Of a stretch of 32,469 nt of DNA, positions 1 to 7,080 are shown piece by piece. The DNA lies in the NCBI RefSeq assembly GCF_031581025.1, contig NZ_JAVLCA010000027.1, one strand, 5' to 3'. Positions within the stretch are counted from its first letter, which is position 1, and each line of letters starts with the position of its first letter. The notes under the pieces are model-generated. The model had not been told where the DNA came from, did no database searches, and worked only from the letters and a program-made list of their open reading frames with translations. The position numbers and the translations under genes are program-made. Origin of the DNA: Salibaculum sp031581025 (GTDB lineage Bacteria > Pseudomonadota > Alphaproteobacteria > Rhodobacterales > Rhodobacteraceae).

Positions 1-246
1 AAGCTTAGTGGCTAAATTGTCCGTGAAGTCATTAACTGAGGTGATCAAATTATGATCGTCGTCATAAAAGGCGCATACAACTGCTTGGCCTTTACGGGTG
101 CCGTCTAAATACAAATAGTAGTTTCCGCTGTCCCCAAGTTTTTCCAAGCGGGACACGACCAAAGGATGAAACTCGTGGGCGGATGCGCCTAAACCCAACG
201 CTACCGGAAAAGCGGCAAGTATGATTGTGCGCATCCAAACTTTCAT
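1..246 (-). CDS. Partial gene for a secreted protein of unknown function (runs off the left edge)
   Basis: An open frame starts with ATG at 246 and stays open for 82 codons to the first base of the window, so the C-terminus is missing. The N-terminus (MKVWMRTIILAAFPVALGLG) looks like a Sec signal peptide with a probable cleavage site after the following Ala-Ser-Ala. The exported part has many Tyr and Asp residues and a single Cys in the visible portion. Codons such as TTG, TTA and GTA and the lower G+C set it apart from the rest of the window, which suggests recent acquisition. I do not recognise the family. No strong ribosome site is visible before the ATG, so the start is chosen on the signal peptide. 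The window begins exactly at a HindIII site (AAGCTT), which may be chance or a clone end. Confidence 0.6.
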   Translation of the reverse strand, partial: MKVWMRTIILAAFPVALGLGASAHEFHPLVVSRLEKLGDSGNYYLYLDGTRKGQAVVCAFYDDDHNLITSVNDFTDNLATKL

Positions 247-330
247 CTCAACGACGACCTAGCACAAACTGCACTCCTCGTAAACTTGCAACGTATGCTA
301 TGATGGTCAGAACTTTGACTTGTTGCAGAC

Positions 331-474
331 GTGGACCGCGAGGTTGTTCGCACCCGGTTCTACGCGCGGCAGGACGCGGCGGCGTAGGTTGATTCTGGGG
401 CTGGGCTGGACGCCGAGGCGGTGGCCGAACGCTTCAATCCCGAGCGGTTTAGGACGCTTATCAAGGCCGCGTGA
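331..474 (+). pseudogene. Broken reading frame, remnant of an unknown gene
   Basis: From GTG at 331 one frame reads VDREVVRTRFYARQDAAA, meets TAG at 385-387, and then continues in the same frame as another protein-like stretch ending in ERFNPERFRTLIKAA before TGA at 472-474. Both halves have the high-G+C third positions typical of real coding sequence, so this looks like the tail of a gene carrying a nonsense mutation. The frame is closed upstream by a TGA at 316-318. The part around the TAG overlaps a direct repeat whose second copy is at 1022-1061. The original function cannot be told from this short tail. Confidence 0.4.
353..395 (+). repeat. Direct repeat, copy A (43 nt)
   Basis: Positions 353-395 and 1022-1061 share the same sequence apart from a two-base difference and an extra GCG-like triplet in copy A. 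Both begin CCCGGTTCTAC and end CGTAGGTTGATTC. In one frame both copies encode RFY-x-RQDAA followed by a TAG stop. The pair flanks about 630 bp containing the small gene at 511-783. Confidence 0.8.
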
Positions 475-483
475 ACTGGTGTT

Positions 484-503
484 CCCCCAGCCGAGACTGG
501 GGG
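484..503. terminator. GC-rich hairpin between convergent reading frames
   Basis: CCCCCAG (484-490) pairs perfectly with CTGGGGG (497-503) around a 6-nt loop. It lies between the TGA at 472-474 of the broken plus-strand frame and the stop at 511 of the minus-strand gene, where a shared terminator is expected. Neither side has a clear T-run, so function as a rho-independent terminator is uncertain. Confidence 0.4.
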
Positions 504-510
504 ACGCAAT

Positions 511-783
511 TCAAGCCATTTGAAGCACGTTGTCTGGTATCGTGAGGCTTTCAATCTCCGCTTCTGCCACATAGTCGTGAGATAGGCGGACAACTTCTTC
601 AATTGTCAGACTGTAGGGCACAGGAAACATTCCCTCCGCCTCTACCCATGCCTTGACCGGTTCACTGTAGATCAAGATGGCGTAGCCTTCGCCTTTCTTG
701 ACCAATTTCATGCCAAGCTTACGCAGGCGCTTGTCCATCCGCTTGGCAATGCGTTCTTCTACAGGTGTTTTGAAGGTCTTCAT
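511..783 (-). CDS. Small unknown protein (90 aa) of the accessory tip
   Basis: The start ATG at 783 is supported by AAAGGA about seven bases upstream; the longer open frame further upstream is not needed. The product begins MKTFKTPVEERIAKRMDKRL, a basic, probably helical N-terminus, followed by a beta-like segment (GEGYAILIYSEPVKAWVEAE) and an acidic C-terminal half with alternating charged and hydrophobic residues. There is no signal peptide or membrane segment. I considered a HicB-type antitoxin because of the size and the GYAI motif, but there is no HicA partner and no DNA-binding tail. It lies between the two copies of the 40-43 nt direct repeat, so it may be island cargo. Function unknown. 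Confidence 0.55.
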   Translation of the reverse strand: MKTFKTPVEERIAKRMDKRLRKLGMKLVKKGEGYAILIYSEPVKAWVEAEGMFPVPYSLTIEEVVRLSHDYVAEAEIESLTIPDNVLQMA

Positions 784-1079
784 GGTCACATCCTTTGAAT
801 GCGCGATCACGCGCGCGTTTCGATTGGATGCCATACACCGCGTACGCCTTGCCCCGCTATCCCCTTGGCGCTGGTATCTGCTGCGATACCGTTGGGACGG
901 AACTGCCATAGATGCGCACGACGAACAGCGCACTATGGGACGATAGCAGTTTGATCGCAGCCGCGTCAACTCGGGAATATCGAAACTGCTTGCCGCACTG
1001 GCCCCGGCTGAGCCCCGCGCGCCCGGTTCTACAGGCGGCAGGACGCGGCGTAGGTTGATTCCTACGAGACGACTAAATG
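784..1079. other. Gene-free accessory DNA between the small gene and the tRNA-proximal repeats
   Basis: I see no credible gene here. The stretch holds a GC-rich palindromic patch just upstream of the 783 start (GCGCGATCACGCGCGC around 800) and the second copy of the 40-nt direct repeat at 1022-1061. Its base composition changes along its length, which fits decayed or recombined DNA at the end of an island. Confidence 0.4.
1022..1061 (+). repeat. Direct repeat, copy B (40 nt)
   Basis: Second copy of the element at 353-395, lacking one triplet. It ends about 20 bp before the paired TTGCTTACA repeats and about 100 bp before the tRNA-Leu 3' end. In its coding-like frame an in-frame TGA lies a few codons upstream, so here it is not the tail of an intact gene. 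Confidence 0.8.
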
Positions 1080-1099
1080 TTGCTTACAAATTGCTTACA
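1080..1099 (+). repeat. Tandem 9-bp repeats TTGCTTACA, candidate integrase arm-type sites
   Basis: TTGCTTACA occurs at 1080-1088 and again at 1091-1099, an exact 11-bp period. Short, helically phased direct repeats next to the 3' end of a tRNA gene are typical of the arm-type binding sites of tyrosine recombinases. No integrase gene is present in the window, so the assignment is inference. Confidence 0.4.
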
Positions 1100-1158
1100 C
1101 GACCCCCCCTACCATTCAACCGCTGAAGGCAAACGCACCTTTAAGTCCTTGATTTTGT

Positions 1159-1244
1159 TGGTGCCGGTGGAGGGAGTCGAACCCTCACGATGTTGCCATC
1201 GGGGGATTTTGAATCCCCTGCGTCTACCATTCCGCCACACCGGC
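1159..1244 (-). tRNA. tRNA-Leu (anticodon CAA)
   Basis: The minus strand reads from 1244 with acceptor stem GCCGGTG, the conserved A-box (TGGCGGAATGGTAGACGC), an anticodon loop TTCAAAA with CAA at nucleotides 34-36 (plus-strand 1209-1211), a class II long variable arm, a T loop GGTTCGACTCC, the matching acceptor strand and an encoded CCA at 1159-1161. The total of 86 nt fits tRNA-Leu. It decodes UUG. Its 3' end faces the low-G+C tip at 1-1158, and tRNA 3' ends are common island attachment sites. Confidence 0.97.
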
Positions 1245-1255
1245 CACGGGTATGG

Positions 1256-1284
1256 TCGATAGCCCCGCGCCCGGGCAAGGTCAA
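1256..1284 (-). promoter_or_regulatory. Promoter of tRNA-Leu
   Basis: On the minus strand TTGACC (1284-1279) is followed by a 17-bp GC-rich spacer and TATCGA (1261-1256). The -10 element ends 12 bp upstream of the mature tRNA 5' end at 1244, a normal distance for a housekeeping sigma-70-type tRNA promoter. Confidence 0.65.
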
Positions 1285-1316
1285 CGCAGAAACCATGGCC
1301 CCGCCGCCGCGCGCTA

Positions 1317-1345
1317 TTGACCCCCCGTGGGTTCCATGGCCTAAG
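1317..1345 (+). promoter_or_regulatory. Possible promoter of the VTT-family gene and dsbB
   Basis: TTGACC at 1317-1322 is followed after 17 bp by CCTAAG, a weak -10. It would start transcription shortly before the ATG at 1381 and would be divergent from the tRNA promoter. Confidence 0.3.
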
Positions 1346-1380
1346 GCGCACGACCCAGCCCAGCCATCCCGGACAGCCGC

Positions 1381-1959
1381 ATGATCCGCCGCCTCTACGA
1401 CTGGACCATGTCCATGGCCGACCACCCGCGCGCATTGTGGGTCCTGGCCCTGGTGTCCTTCATCGAAAGCTCCGTCTTCCCGATCCCGCCGGATGTGCTG
1501 ATGATTCCGATGATCCTGGCCGCGCCGCGTCGCGCCTGGCTGATCGCGTGCGTCTGCCTCGTGTCCTCGGTGCTCGGCGGAATGCTGGGCTATGCCATCG
1601 GGGCCTTCGCCTACGACTCCATCGGTCAGCCCGTCCTCGAAGCGCTGGGCAAGGGCGACTCCATGGCGGCGTTCAACCAGCGTTTCAATGATGTCGGCTT
1701 CTGGGCGGTGCTGGTCGCGGGGCTGACACCCTTTCCATACAAGGTCATCACCATCATGTCCGGCTGGACGGCGATGCCGCTGGGCACCTTCATCGTGACC
1801 TCGATCCTTGCGCGGGGGCTGCGCTTTTTCATCGTCGCCGCCTTGCTTTGGCAGTTCGGCGCCCCGATCCGCGACTTCATCGAACGCCGCCTTGGGCTTG
1901 TCTTTGCCGCCTTCTGTGTCCTACTGGTTGGCGGTTTCTATCTCGTGAGCCACCTATGA
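1381..1959 (+). CDS. VTT/SNARE-associated (YqaA/DedA-like) inner-membrane protein
   Basis: The 192-aa product is almost wholly hydrophobic, with several predicted membrane segments and the family signature ESSVFPIPPDVLMIP near residues 29-44, followed by a Gly-rich hairpin region (GGMLGYAIGAFAYD) and FNDVGFWAVLVAGLTPFPYK. This is the short YqaA-type branch of the VTT superfamily, whose relatives move undecaprenyl phosphate or phospholipids across the inner membrane; the substrate here cannot be stated. The stop TGA overlaps the dsbB start (ATGA at 1956-1959), so the two genes are translated from one message. The N-terminus shows no cleavable signal peptide. Confidence 0.85.
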   Translation: MIRRLYDWTMSMADHPRALWVLALVSFIESSVFPIPPDVLMIPMILAAPRRAWLIACVCLVSSVLGGMLGYAIGAFAYDSIGQPVLEALGKGDSMAAFNQRFNDVGFWAVLVAGLTPFPYKVITIMSGWTAMPLGTFIVTSILARGLRFFIVAALLWQFGAPIRDFIERRLGLVFAAFCVLLVGGFYLVSHL

Positions 1960-2405
1960 CGCGCACCCAACTGACCTTTCTCGCCGCGGGCGGGTCCTTT
2001 GCCCTTCTGGCCGGGGCCTTCGGGTTCCAGGCGATCGGCTACCCCCCCTGCGAGATGTGCCTGTGGCAACGCTGGCCCCATGCTGCCGCCATCGCGATCG
2101 GGGCGCTTGCGCTGCTGATCTGGCGTCCCGCCGCGCCATTGCTGTTGCTGGGCGCGCTTGCCGCGGCCACGACAGGCGGCATCGGCCTCTATCACGCCGG
2201 GGTCGAGCGCGGCTGGTGGGAGGGGCCCGCCAGTTGCAGCGGCGCCGGCGGCGGACTGGGCGACGACCTGCTATCGACAGATATCGCGACGGTCGTGATG
2301 TGCGACGATGTGGTCTGGTCGCTCTTCGGGCTGTCCATGGCCAGCTACAACGCGCTGATCTCTTTCGCGCTGGCCGCCGTCTGGGTTCTGGCTGCGCGCC
2401 GCTGA
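1956..2405 (+). CDS. dsbB: Disulfide bond formation protein B
   Basis: This 149-aa inner-membrane protein should reoxidise periplasmic DsbA and pass the electrons to quinone. It has four hydrophobic segments, the first periplasmic CEMC pair followed by the conserved LWQRWPH, and the second-loop Cys pair as SCSG and VMCDD before VWSLFGLSMASYNAL. These are the four redox cysteines of the family. The start at 1956 overlaps the preceding gene by four bases, so translational coupling is likely. Coupling of dsbB to a VTT-family transporter points to a joint membrane-maintenance message but proves no functional link. Confidence 0.93.
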   Translation: MTRTQLTFLAAGGSFALLAGAFGFQAIGYPPCEMCLWQRWPHAAAIAIGALALLIWRPAAPLLLLGALAAATTGGIGLYHAGVERGWWEGPASCSGAGGGLGDDLLSTDIATVVMCDDVVWSLFGLSMASYNALISFALAAVWVLAARR

Positions 2406-2424
2406 GGGCATGCCGGAAAACCCG

Positions 2425-2446
2425 CCCGCCGTCGTGCGCGGCGGAC
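2425..2446. terminator. Weak hairpin between convergent dsbB and usg
   Basis: A CCGCCG / CGGCGG stem with a short GC-rich loop lies between the stops of dsbB (2405) and usg (2448). There is no T-run on either strand, so it is only a possible shared stop signal. Confidence 0.3.
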
Positions 2447-2447
2447 C

Positions 2448-2714
2448 CTAGTGACAGGTCATCTCGCCCACAACATTGCGCCATTCCCCCGGCGCGATCA
2501 GCCGGCGATGGGTGAACCGGACCGAGTGCAACTGCCCCTCGATCTCGGCCTTCCAGAAGTCGATGAACCCCATCAGCCTGTCATGGTCCGGCGCCTGATC
2601 GTAGTCCTGCCAGATGAAGGTATTGAGCACCCTGGGATAGTCCGGCATCCGGTAGAAAAACTCCGCCGTGGTCAGCCCGTAGCCCCGCAGCATCAGTTCG
2701 GTTTCCTGTGTCAT
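2448..2714 (-). CDS. usg: Usg family protein
   Basis: The 88-aa product starting MTQETELMLRGYGLTTAEFF and ending RLIAPGEWRNVVGEMTCH matches the small alphaproteobacterial Usg family, named for its place in some trp operons. No enzymatic role is established and no catalytic motif is obvious. It is soluble, with several aromatic residues and a conserved FIWQDYD segment. I chose ATG 2714 over ATG 2744 because GGAG lies about six bases upstream of it. Here it stands alone, convergent with dsbB and divergent from gyrA, rather than beside trp genes. Confidence 0.85.
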   Translation of the reverse strand: MTQETELMLRGYGLTTAEFFYRMPDYPRVLNTFIWQDYDQAPDHDRLMGFIDFWKAEIEGQLHSVRFTHRRLIAPGEWRNVVGEMTCH

Positions 2715-2831
2715 CTCCCGCTCCGTTGCGACATGGTGATTCATGTGACGCCGGAAATCGTTAACAAGTCAACGAAAACAGCTTGTTAGCAGGTCATGGC
2801 GCTGGCTGACAGCGGGCTGGTCCCGCGCCCA

Positions 2832-2860
2832 TTGCACCCTATCCCTCGGGGGTGATATAC
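2832..2860 (+). promoter_or_regulatory. Probable gyrA promoter
   Basis: TTGCAC (2832-2837), a 17-bp spacer and ATATAC (2855-2860) lie about 60 bp before the gyrA ATG at 2919. Confidence 0.5.
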
Positions 2861-2918
2861 AGCCCCCAACAATATCTAGACGTGCCGGGCCCTGGGTCGG
2901 CACCAACAGGCGGAAAGC

Positions 2919-5657
2919 ATGAGCGACACCCCCGAACCCCCTGAGAACGAAAACGAAAACCGGCCCGAAGGGTCCGGCTACAGCGGGCCGTCCATCTCGA
3001 TCTCGGACGAGATGAAAGCCTCTTACCTCGATTATGCCATGAGCGTGATCGTCAGCCGCGCGATCCCCGATCTGCGCGACGGTCTCAAGCCCGTGCACCG
3101 GCGCATTCTTTACGCGATGCACGAAGCCGGCAACACCCATGACAAGCCCTATCGCAAGTCCGCCCGCGCCGTGGGCGACGTGATGGGCACCTATCACCCC
3201 CATGGCGACTCGGCGATCTATGATGCGTTGGTGCGCATGGCGCAGCCCTTTTCCATGTCGCTGCCACTGCTCGATGGGCAGGGCAACTTCGGCTCCATGG
3301 ATGGCGACAACGCGGCGGCGATGCGCTATACTGAGGTGCGCATGGACAAGCCGGCCGGCGCCCTGCTGGCCGACATCGACAAGGACACCGTCGATTTCCA
3401 GGACAACTACGACGGCCGCGACAAGGAGCCGACGGTCCTGCCGGCCCGCTTTCCCAACATGCTGGTCAACGGCGCGGGCGGCATCGCCGTGGGCATGGCC
3501 ACCAATATCCCACCGCACAATCTGGGCGAGGTCTGCGAGGCCACGCTGGCGCTGATCGAGGACCCCGACCTGAGCACCGAAGACCTGATCAAATATGTTC
3601 CCGGCCCCGACTTCCCGACAGGCGGGATCATGCTGGGTCGCTCGGGCGCGCGCAAAGCCTACCTTGAGGGGCGTGGCTCGGTCGTGGTGCGTGCCAAGGC
3701 CCAGGTCGAGGAACTGCGCAAGGATCGCTGGGCGATCGTCGTCAACGAAATTCCCTTCCAGGTGAACAAGGCGACGATGATCGACCGCATTGCCGAGGCC
3801 GCCCGCGACCGCAAGATCGAGGGCATCGCCCATGTCCAGGACGAGAGCGACCGCGCAGGCGTGCGCGTGGTGGTCGAGCTCAAGCGCGACGCCACCGCCG
3901 AGGTCGTGCTCAACCAGCTCTACCGTTTCACGCCCATGCAGACCTCCTTCGGCTGCAACATGCTCGCACTGAACGGCGGCCGGCCCGAAACCCTGACCCT
4001 GCGCAAGTTCCTGAGCTATTTCATTGACTTCCGCGAGGATGTTGTGGCGCGGCGCACGGCCTACCTGCTGCGCAAGGCGCGCGAGCGCAGCCATGTGCTC
4101 TGCGGTCTGGCAGTGGCCGTGTCCAACGTCGACGAGGTCGTCGCGACGATCCGGTCCTCGGCCGATGCGCCCGAGGCGCGGCGCCGACTGATGGAGCGGC
4201 GCTGGCCCGCCGGCGATATCGTCGAATACCTGCGCCTGATCGACGATCCGCTGCATCCGGTCAACGAGGACGGCACTTACAACCTGTCGGAAACACAGGC
4301 CCGCGCGATCCTGGACCTGCGCCTGCAACGCCTTACGCAGTTGGGTGTCCAGGAAGTCACGCAAGAGCTCGAGGACCTGGCCGGCAAGATCAAGGACTAC
4401 CTCGAGATCCTGGGCAGCCGCGAACGGATCATGGCGATCATCGCCGAAGAGCTGCGCGAGGTGCGCGACCAGTTCGCCGTGCCGCGCCGCACCCAGATCA
4501 CCGACTGGTCCGGCGACATGGACGACGAGGACCTGATCGAACGCGAGGACATGGTCGTCACCGTCACCCAGGGCGGCTACATCAAGCGCACCGCGCTGGC
4601 CGATTTCCGCGCGCAGAAGCGGGGCGGCAAGGGCCTCTCGGGCGGCAGCCTCAAGGAAGACGATGTCGTCACCACGCTCTTCGTGGCCAACACCCACACC
4701 CAGCTGTTGTTCTTCACCACCGACGGGATGGTCTACAAGCTCAAGACCTGGCGTCTGCCGCAGGGCGGGCGCACCTCCAAGGGCAAGGCCATCGTCAACA
4801 TCCTGCCGATCCCCGCGGGTGTTTCCGTCGCCGCGATCATGCCCGTGGACCGCGATGAAAAGGACTGGAACGACCTGCAGATCGTCTTTGCCACCAGTGC
4901 CGGCGACGTGCGCCGAAACCGCCTGTCGGATTTCACCAATGTGAAGTCCAACGGCAAGATCGCCATGAAACTGCCAGAGGACGTCAGCCTGGTGACCGCG
5001 CGCATCGCCTCGGAAGACGATGATGTCATGCTCGTCACCGACGCGGGCCGGGCGATCCGGTTCCGGGCCACAGATGTGCGCGTGTTCCAGTCGCGCGACT
5101 CGACCGGCGTGCGCGGCATTCGCCTGCCCACCGGCGCGACGGTCGTCTCCATGTCCGTGATCCGCCATTTCGAGGCGACGAGCGAGGAGCGCACCACTTA
5201 CCTCAAGATGCGCCGCGCCATGGCCGGGCTGACCGACGAGGCCGAGGCCGACGAGGACGAGGCGGCACCGGGCGGCCCGGCCGAGATCGACTATCCGGCG
5301 ATGTCGGCGGCCGAGGACCTGATCCTGACCATCACCGCCGCGGGCCTGGGCAAGCTGAGTTCCAGCCACGACTACCCGGTGCGCGGGCGCGGCGGACAGG
5401 GGGTCACCGCCTGGGAAAAGACCATGCGCGGCGGCGAGATCGTCGCCTGCTTCCCCGTGGACATGGACGACCAGATCATGCTGGCCACCTCCAAGGGCCA
5501 GTCGATCCGGGTGCCGGTCGAGGGCATCTCGTTCCGGTCGCGCAGCGCGGGCGGTGTCAAGGTCTTCAACACCGGCAAGGGCGAAGAGGTCGTCTCGGTG
5601 GCCTGGATCGCGGATCAGGGCGAGGACGAGGCGACGCCCGACGCGGACGAAACCTGA
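2919..5657 (+). CDS. gyrA: DNA gyrase subunit A
   Basis: The 912-aa product is the breakage-reunion subunit of DNA gyrase, which introduces negative supercoils together with GyrB. After an acidic, Asn/Glu-rich N-terminal tail comes the winged-helix core with the catalytic tyrosine in AAAMRYTEV (Y137). The quinolone-determining segment HPHGDSAIYDA keeps Ser98 and Asp102, equivalent to E. coli Ser83 and Asp87, so the sequence is of the quinolone-sensitive type at these two sites. The C-terminal beta-pinwheel begins near residue 520 and holds the GyrA box as QKRGGKG near residue 566. A Glu/Asp-rich insertion (about residues 773-795) interrupts the C-terminal domain. An AGGCGG ribosome site precedes the ATG. 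Confidence 0.98.
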   Translation: MSDTPEPPENENENRPEGSGYSGPSISISDEMKASYLDYAMSVIVSRAIPDLRDGLKPVHRRILYAMHEAGNTHDKPYRKSARAVGDVMGTYHPHGDSAIYDALVRMAQPFSMSLPLLDGQGNFGSMDGDNAAAMRYTEVRMDKPAGALLADIDKDTVDFQDNYDGRDKEPTVLPARFPNMLVNGAGGIAVGMATNIPPHNLGEVCEATLALIEDPDLSTEDLIKYVPGPDFPTGGIMLGRSGARKAYLEGRGSVVVRAKAQVEELRKDRWAIVVNEIPFQVNKATMIDRIAEAARDRKIEGIAHVQDESDRAGVRVVVELKRDATAEVVLNQLYRFTPMQTSFGCNMLALNGGRPETLTLRKFLSYFIDFREDVVARRTAYLLRKARERSHVLCGLAVAVSNVDEVVATIRSSADAPEARRRLMERRWPAGDIVEYLRLIDDPLHPVNEDGTYNLSETQARAILDLRLQRLTQLGVQEVTQELEDLAGKIKDYLEILGSRERIMAIIAEELREVRDQFAVPRRTQITDWSGDMDDEDLIEREDMVVTVTQGGYIKRTALADFRAQKRGGKGLSGGSLKEDDVVTTLFVANTHTQLLFFTTDGMVYKLKTWRLPQGGRTSKGKAIVNILPIPAGVSVAAIMPVDRDEKDWNDLQIVFATSAGDVRRNRLSDFTNVKSNGKIAMKLPEDVSLVTARIASEDDDVMLVTDAGRAIRFRATDVRVFQSRDSTGVRGIRLPTGATVVSMSVIRHFEATSEERTTYLKMRRAMAGLTDEAEADEDEAAPGGPAEIDYPAMSAAEDLILTITAAGLGKLSSSHDYPVRGRGGQGVTAWEKTMRGGEIVACFPVDMDDQIMLATSKGQSIRVPVEGISFRSRSAGGVKVFNTGKGEEVVSVAWIADQGEDEATPDADET

Positions 5658-5660
5658 GGT

Positions 5661-5676
5661 CCGGGGTTTTCCCCGG
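5661..5676 (+). other. Perfect small hairpin between gyrA and trmFO
   Basis: CCGGGG (5661-5666), a TTTT loop and CCCCGG (5671-5676) follow the gyrA stop directly. The downstream sequence (CCGTGAAAAC) has no T-run, so this is more likely an mRNA end-protection or attenuation hairpin than a terminator. Confidence 0.4.
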
Positions 5677-5702
5677 GCCGTGAAAACACTATCTGAGCGG
5701 CC

Positions 5703-7058
5703 ATGACACAGACACTTCACATCGTCGGCGGCGGCATGGCCGGGTCCGAGGCGGCCTGGCAGGCCGCCAACGCGGGCTGCCGCGTGGTCATCCACGAGAT
5801 GCGCCCCAAGGTCGAGACTTTCGCCCACCGCACCGGCCACCTGGCCGAGATGGTCTGTTCCAACTCCTTCCGCTCGGATGACGACCAGCAGAACGCGGTG
5901 GGCCTGCTGCACTGGGAGATGCGCCAGGCCGGCGGGATCATCATGGCCACGGCGGATGCGCACAAGCTGCCCGCGGGCGGGGCGCTGGCCGTGGATCGCG
6001 ACCCTTTCGCCGAAGCCGTGACCGCAAGGTTGACCGCGCATCCCAATATTTCGGTCTCTTACGAGGAGATCGACACCCTGCCCGACGACGGCCACTGGAT
6101 CATCGCCACCGGCCCGCTGACCTCGGGCCCGCTGGCCGAGGCGATCCGGGCGGAAACCGGCGCCGAGGCGCTCGCCTTCTTCGACGCCATCGCCCCCATC
6201 GTCTATGCCGAGACCATCGACATGGGGCAGGCCTGGGAACAATCGCGCTATGACAAGGGTGAGACCGAGGTCGAGCAAAAGGCATACATCAACTGCCCCA
6301 TGACCAGGGCCCAGTACGAGGATTTCATCGACGCGCTTCTGGCCGCCGACAAGACCGCCTTCAAGGACGGCGAGACCGCCGGTTATTTCGACGGCTGCCT
6401 GCCCATCGAGGTCATGGCCGAACGCGGCCGCGAGACCCTGCGCCACGGCCCGATGAAGCCCATCGGGTTGACCAACCCTCACGCGGCCGAGGTGAAACCT
6501 CATGCAGTGGTTCAACTTCGCAGGGATAACGCGCTGGGAACGCTGTATAATATGGTCGGATTCCAGACCAAGATGCGCTATGGGGCACAGACGGATGTGT
6601 TCCGCATGATCCCCGGGTTGCAGGATGCGACATTCGCCCGTCTGGGTGGCATCCACCGCAACACCTTCCTCAATTCGCCCACCCTGCTGGACGGCCAGAT
6701 GCGCCTGAAGTCGCGGCCAAACATCCGCTTTGCGGGCCAGATCACGGGGGTCGAAGGCTATGTCGAAAGTGCGGCCATGGGCCTTCTGGCCGGGCGGCTG
6801 GCCGTGGCCGAGATGACCGGGGCAAGCCTGCCGCCGGTGCCCCAGACCACCGCCATGGGCGCGCTGGTCACGCATATCACCGGCGGGGCCGAGGCCAAGA
6901 CCTTCCAGCCCATGAACGTCAATTTCGGTCTGTTCCCCCCGGTCGAGGGTCTCAAGTCCGGGCGGCGCGGCCGCAAGGACCGCTACCGCGCCTATACCGA
7001 CCGCGCCAAGACCGACTGGCAGGCCTGGCTGGCGGCCACAGAACTGGACGCCGCCTGA
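5703..7058 (+). CDS. trmFO: Folate/FAD-dependent tRNA (uracil-5-)-methyltransferase
   Basis: This 451-aa enzyme makes ribothymidine at position 54 of tRNAs using methylene-tetrahydrofolate as carbon donor and FADH2 as reductant. It opens with the GidA-like FAD-binding motif GGGMAGSEAAW (residues 9-19). The conserved Cys of MVCSNSFRS (C52) and that of FDGCLPIEV (about residue 232) match the two catalytic cysteines known in the family. The C-terminal part contains the typical MNVNFGLFPP stretch. It lies 45 bp after gyrA and 22 bp before the methyltransferase gene. The ribosome site is weak (GAGCGG), so translation may be modest. Confidence 0.96.
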   Translation: MTQTLHIVGGGMAGSEAAWQAANAGCRVVIHEMRPKVETFAHRTGHLAEMVCSNSFRSDDDQQNAVGLLHWEMRQAGGIIMATADAHKLPAGGALAVDRDPFAEAVTARLTAHPNISVSYEEIDTLPDDGHWIIATGPLTSGPLAEAIRAETGAEALAFFDAIAPIVYAETIDMGQAWEQSRYDKGETEVEQKAYINCPMTRAQYEDFIDALLAADKTAFKDGETAGYFDGCLPIEVMAERGRETLRHGPMKPIGLTNPHAAEVKPHAVVQLRRDNALGTLYNMVGFQTKMRYGAQTDVFRMIPGLQDATFARLGGIHRNTFLNSPTLLDGQMRLKSRPNIRFAGQITGVEGYVESAAMGLLAGRLAVAEMTGASLPPVPQTTAMGALVTHITGGAEAKTFQPMNVNFGLFPPVEGLKSGRRGRKDRYRAYTDRAKTDWQAWLAATELDAA

Positions 7059-7080
7059 CCCCGCGGCTAGCCTGTGCTGC

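Noticed and set aside
511..783. HicB-type antitoxin
   Set aside because: The size and a GYAI motif suggested it, but there is no HicA partner and no DNA-binding domain.
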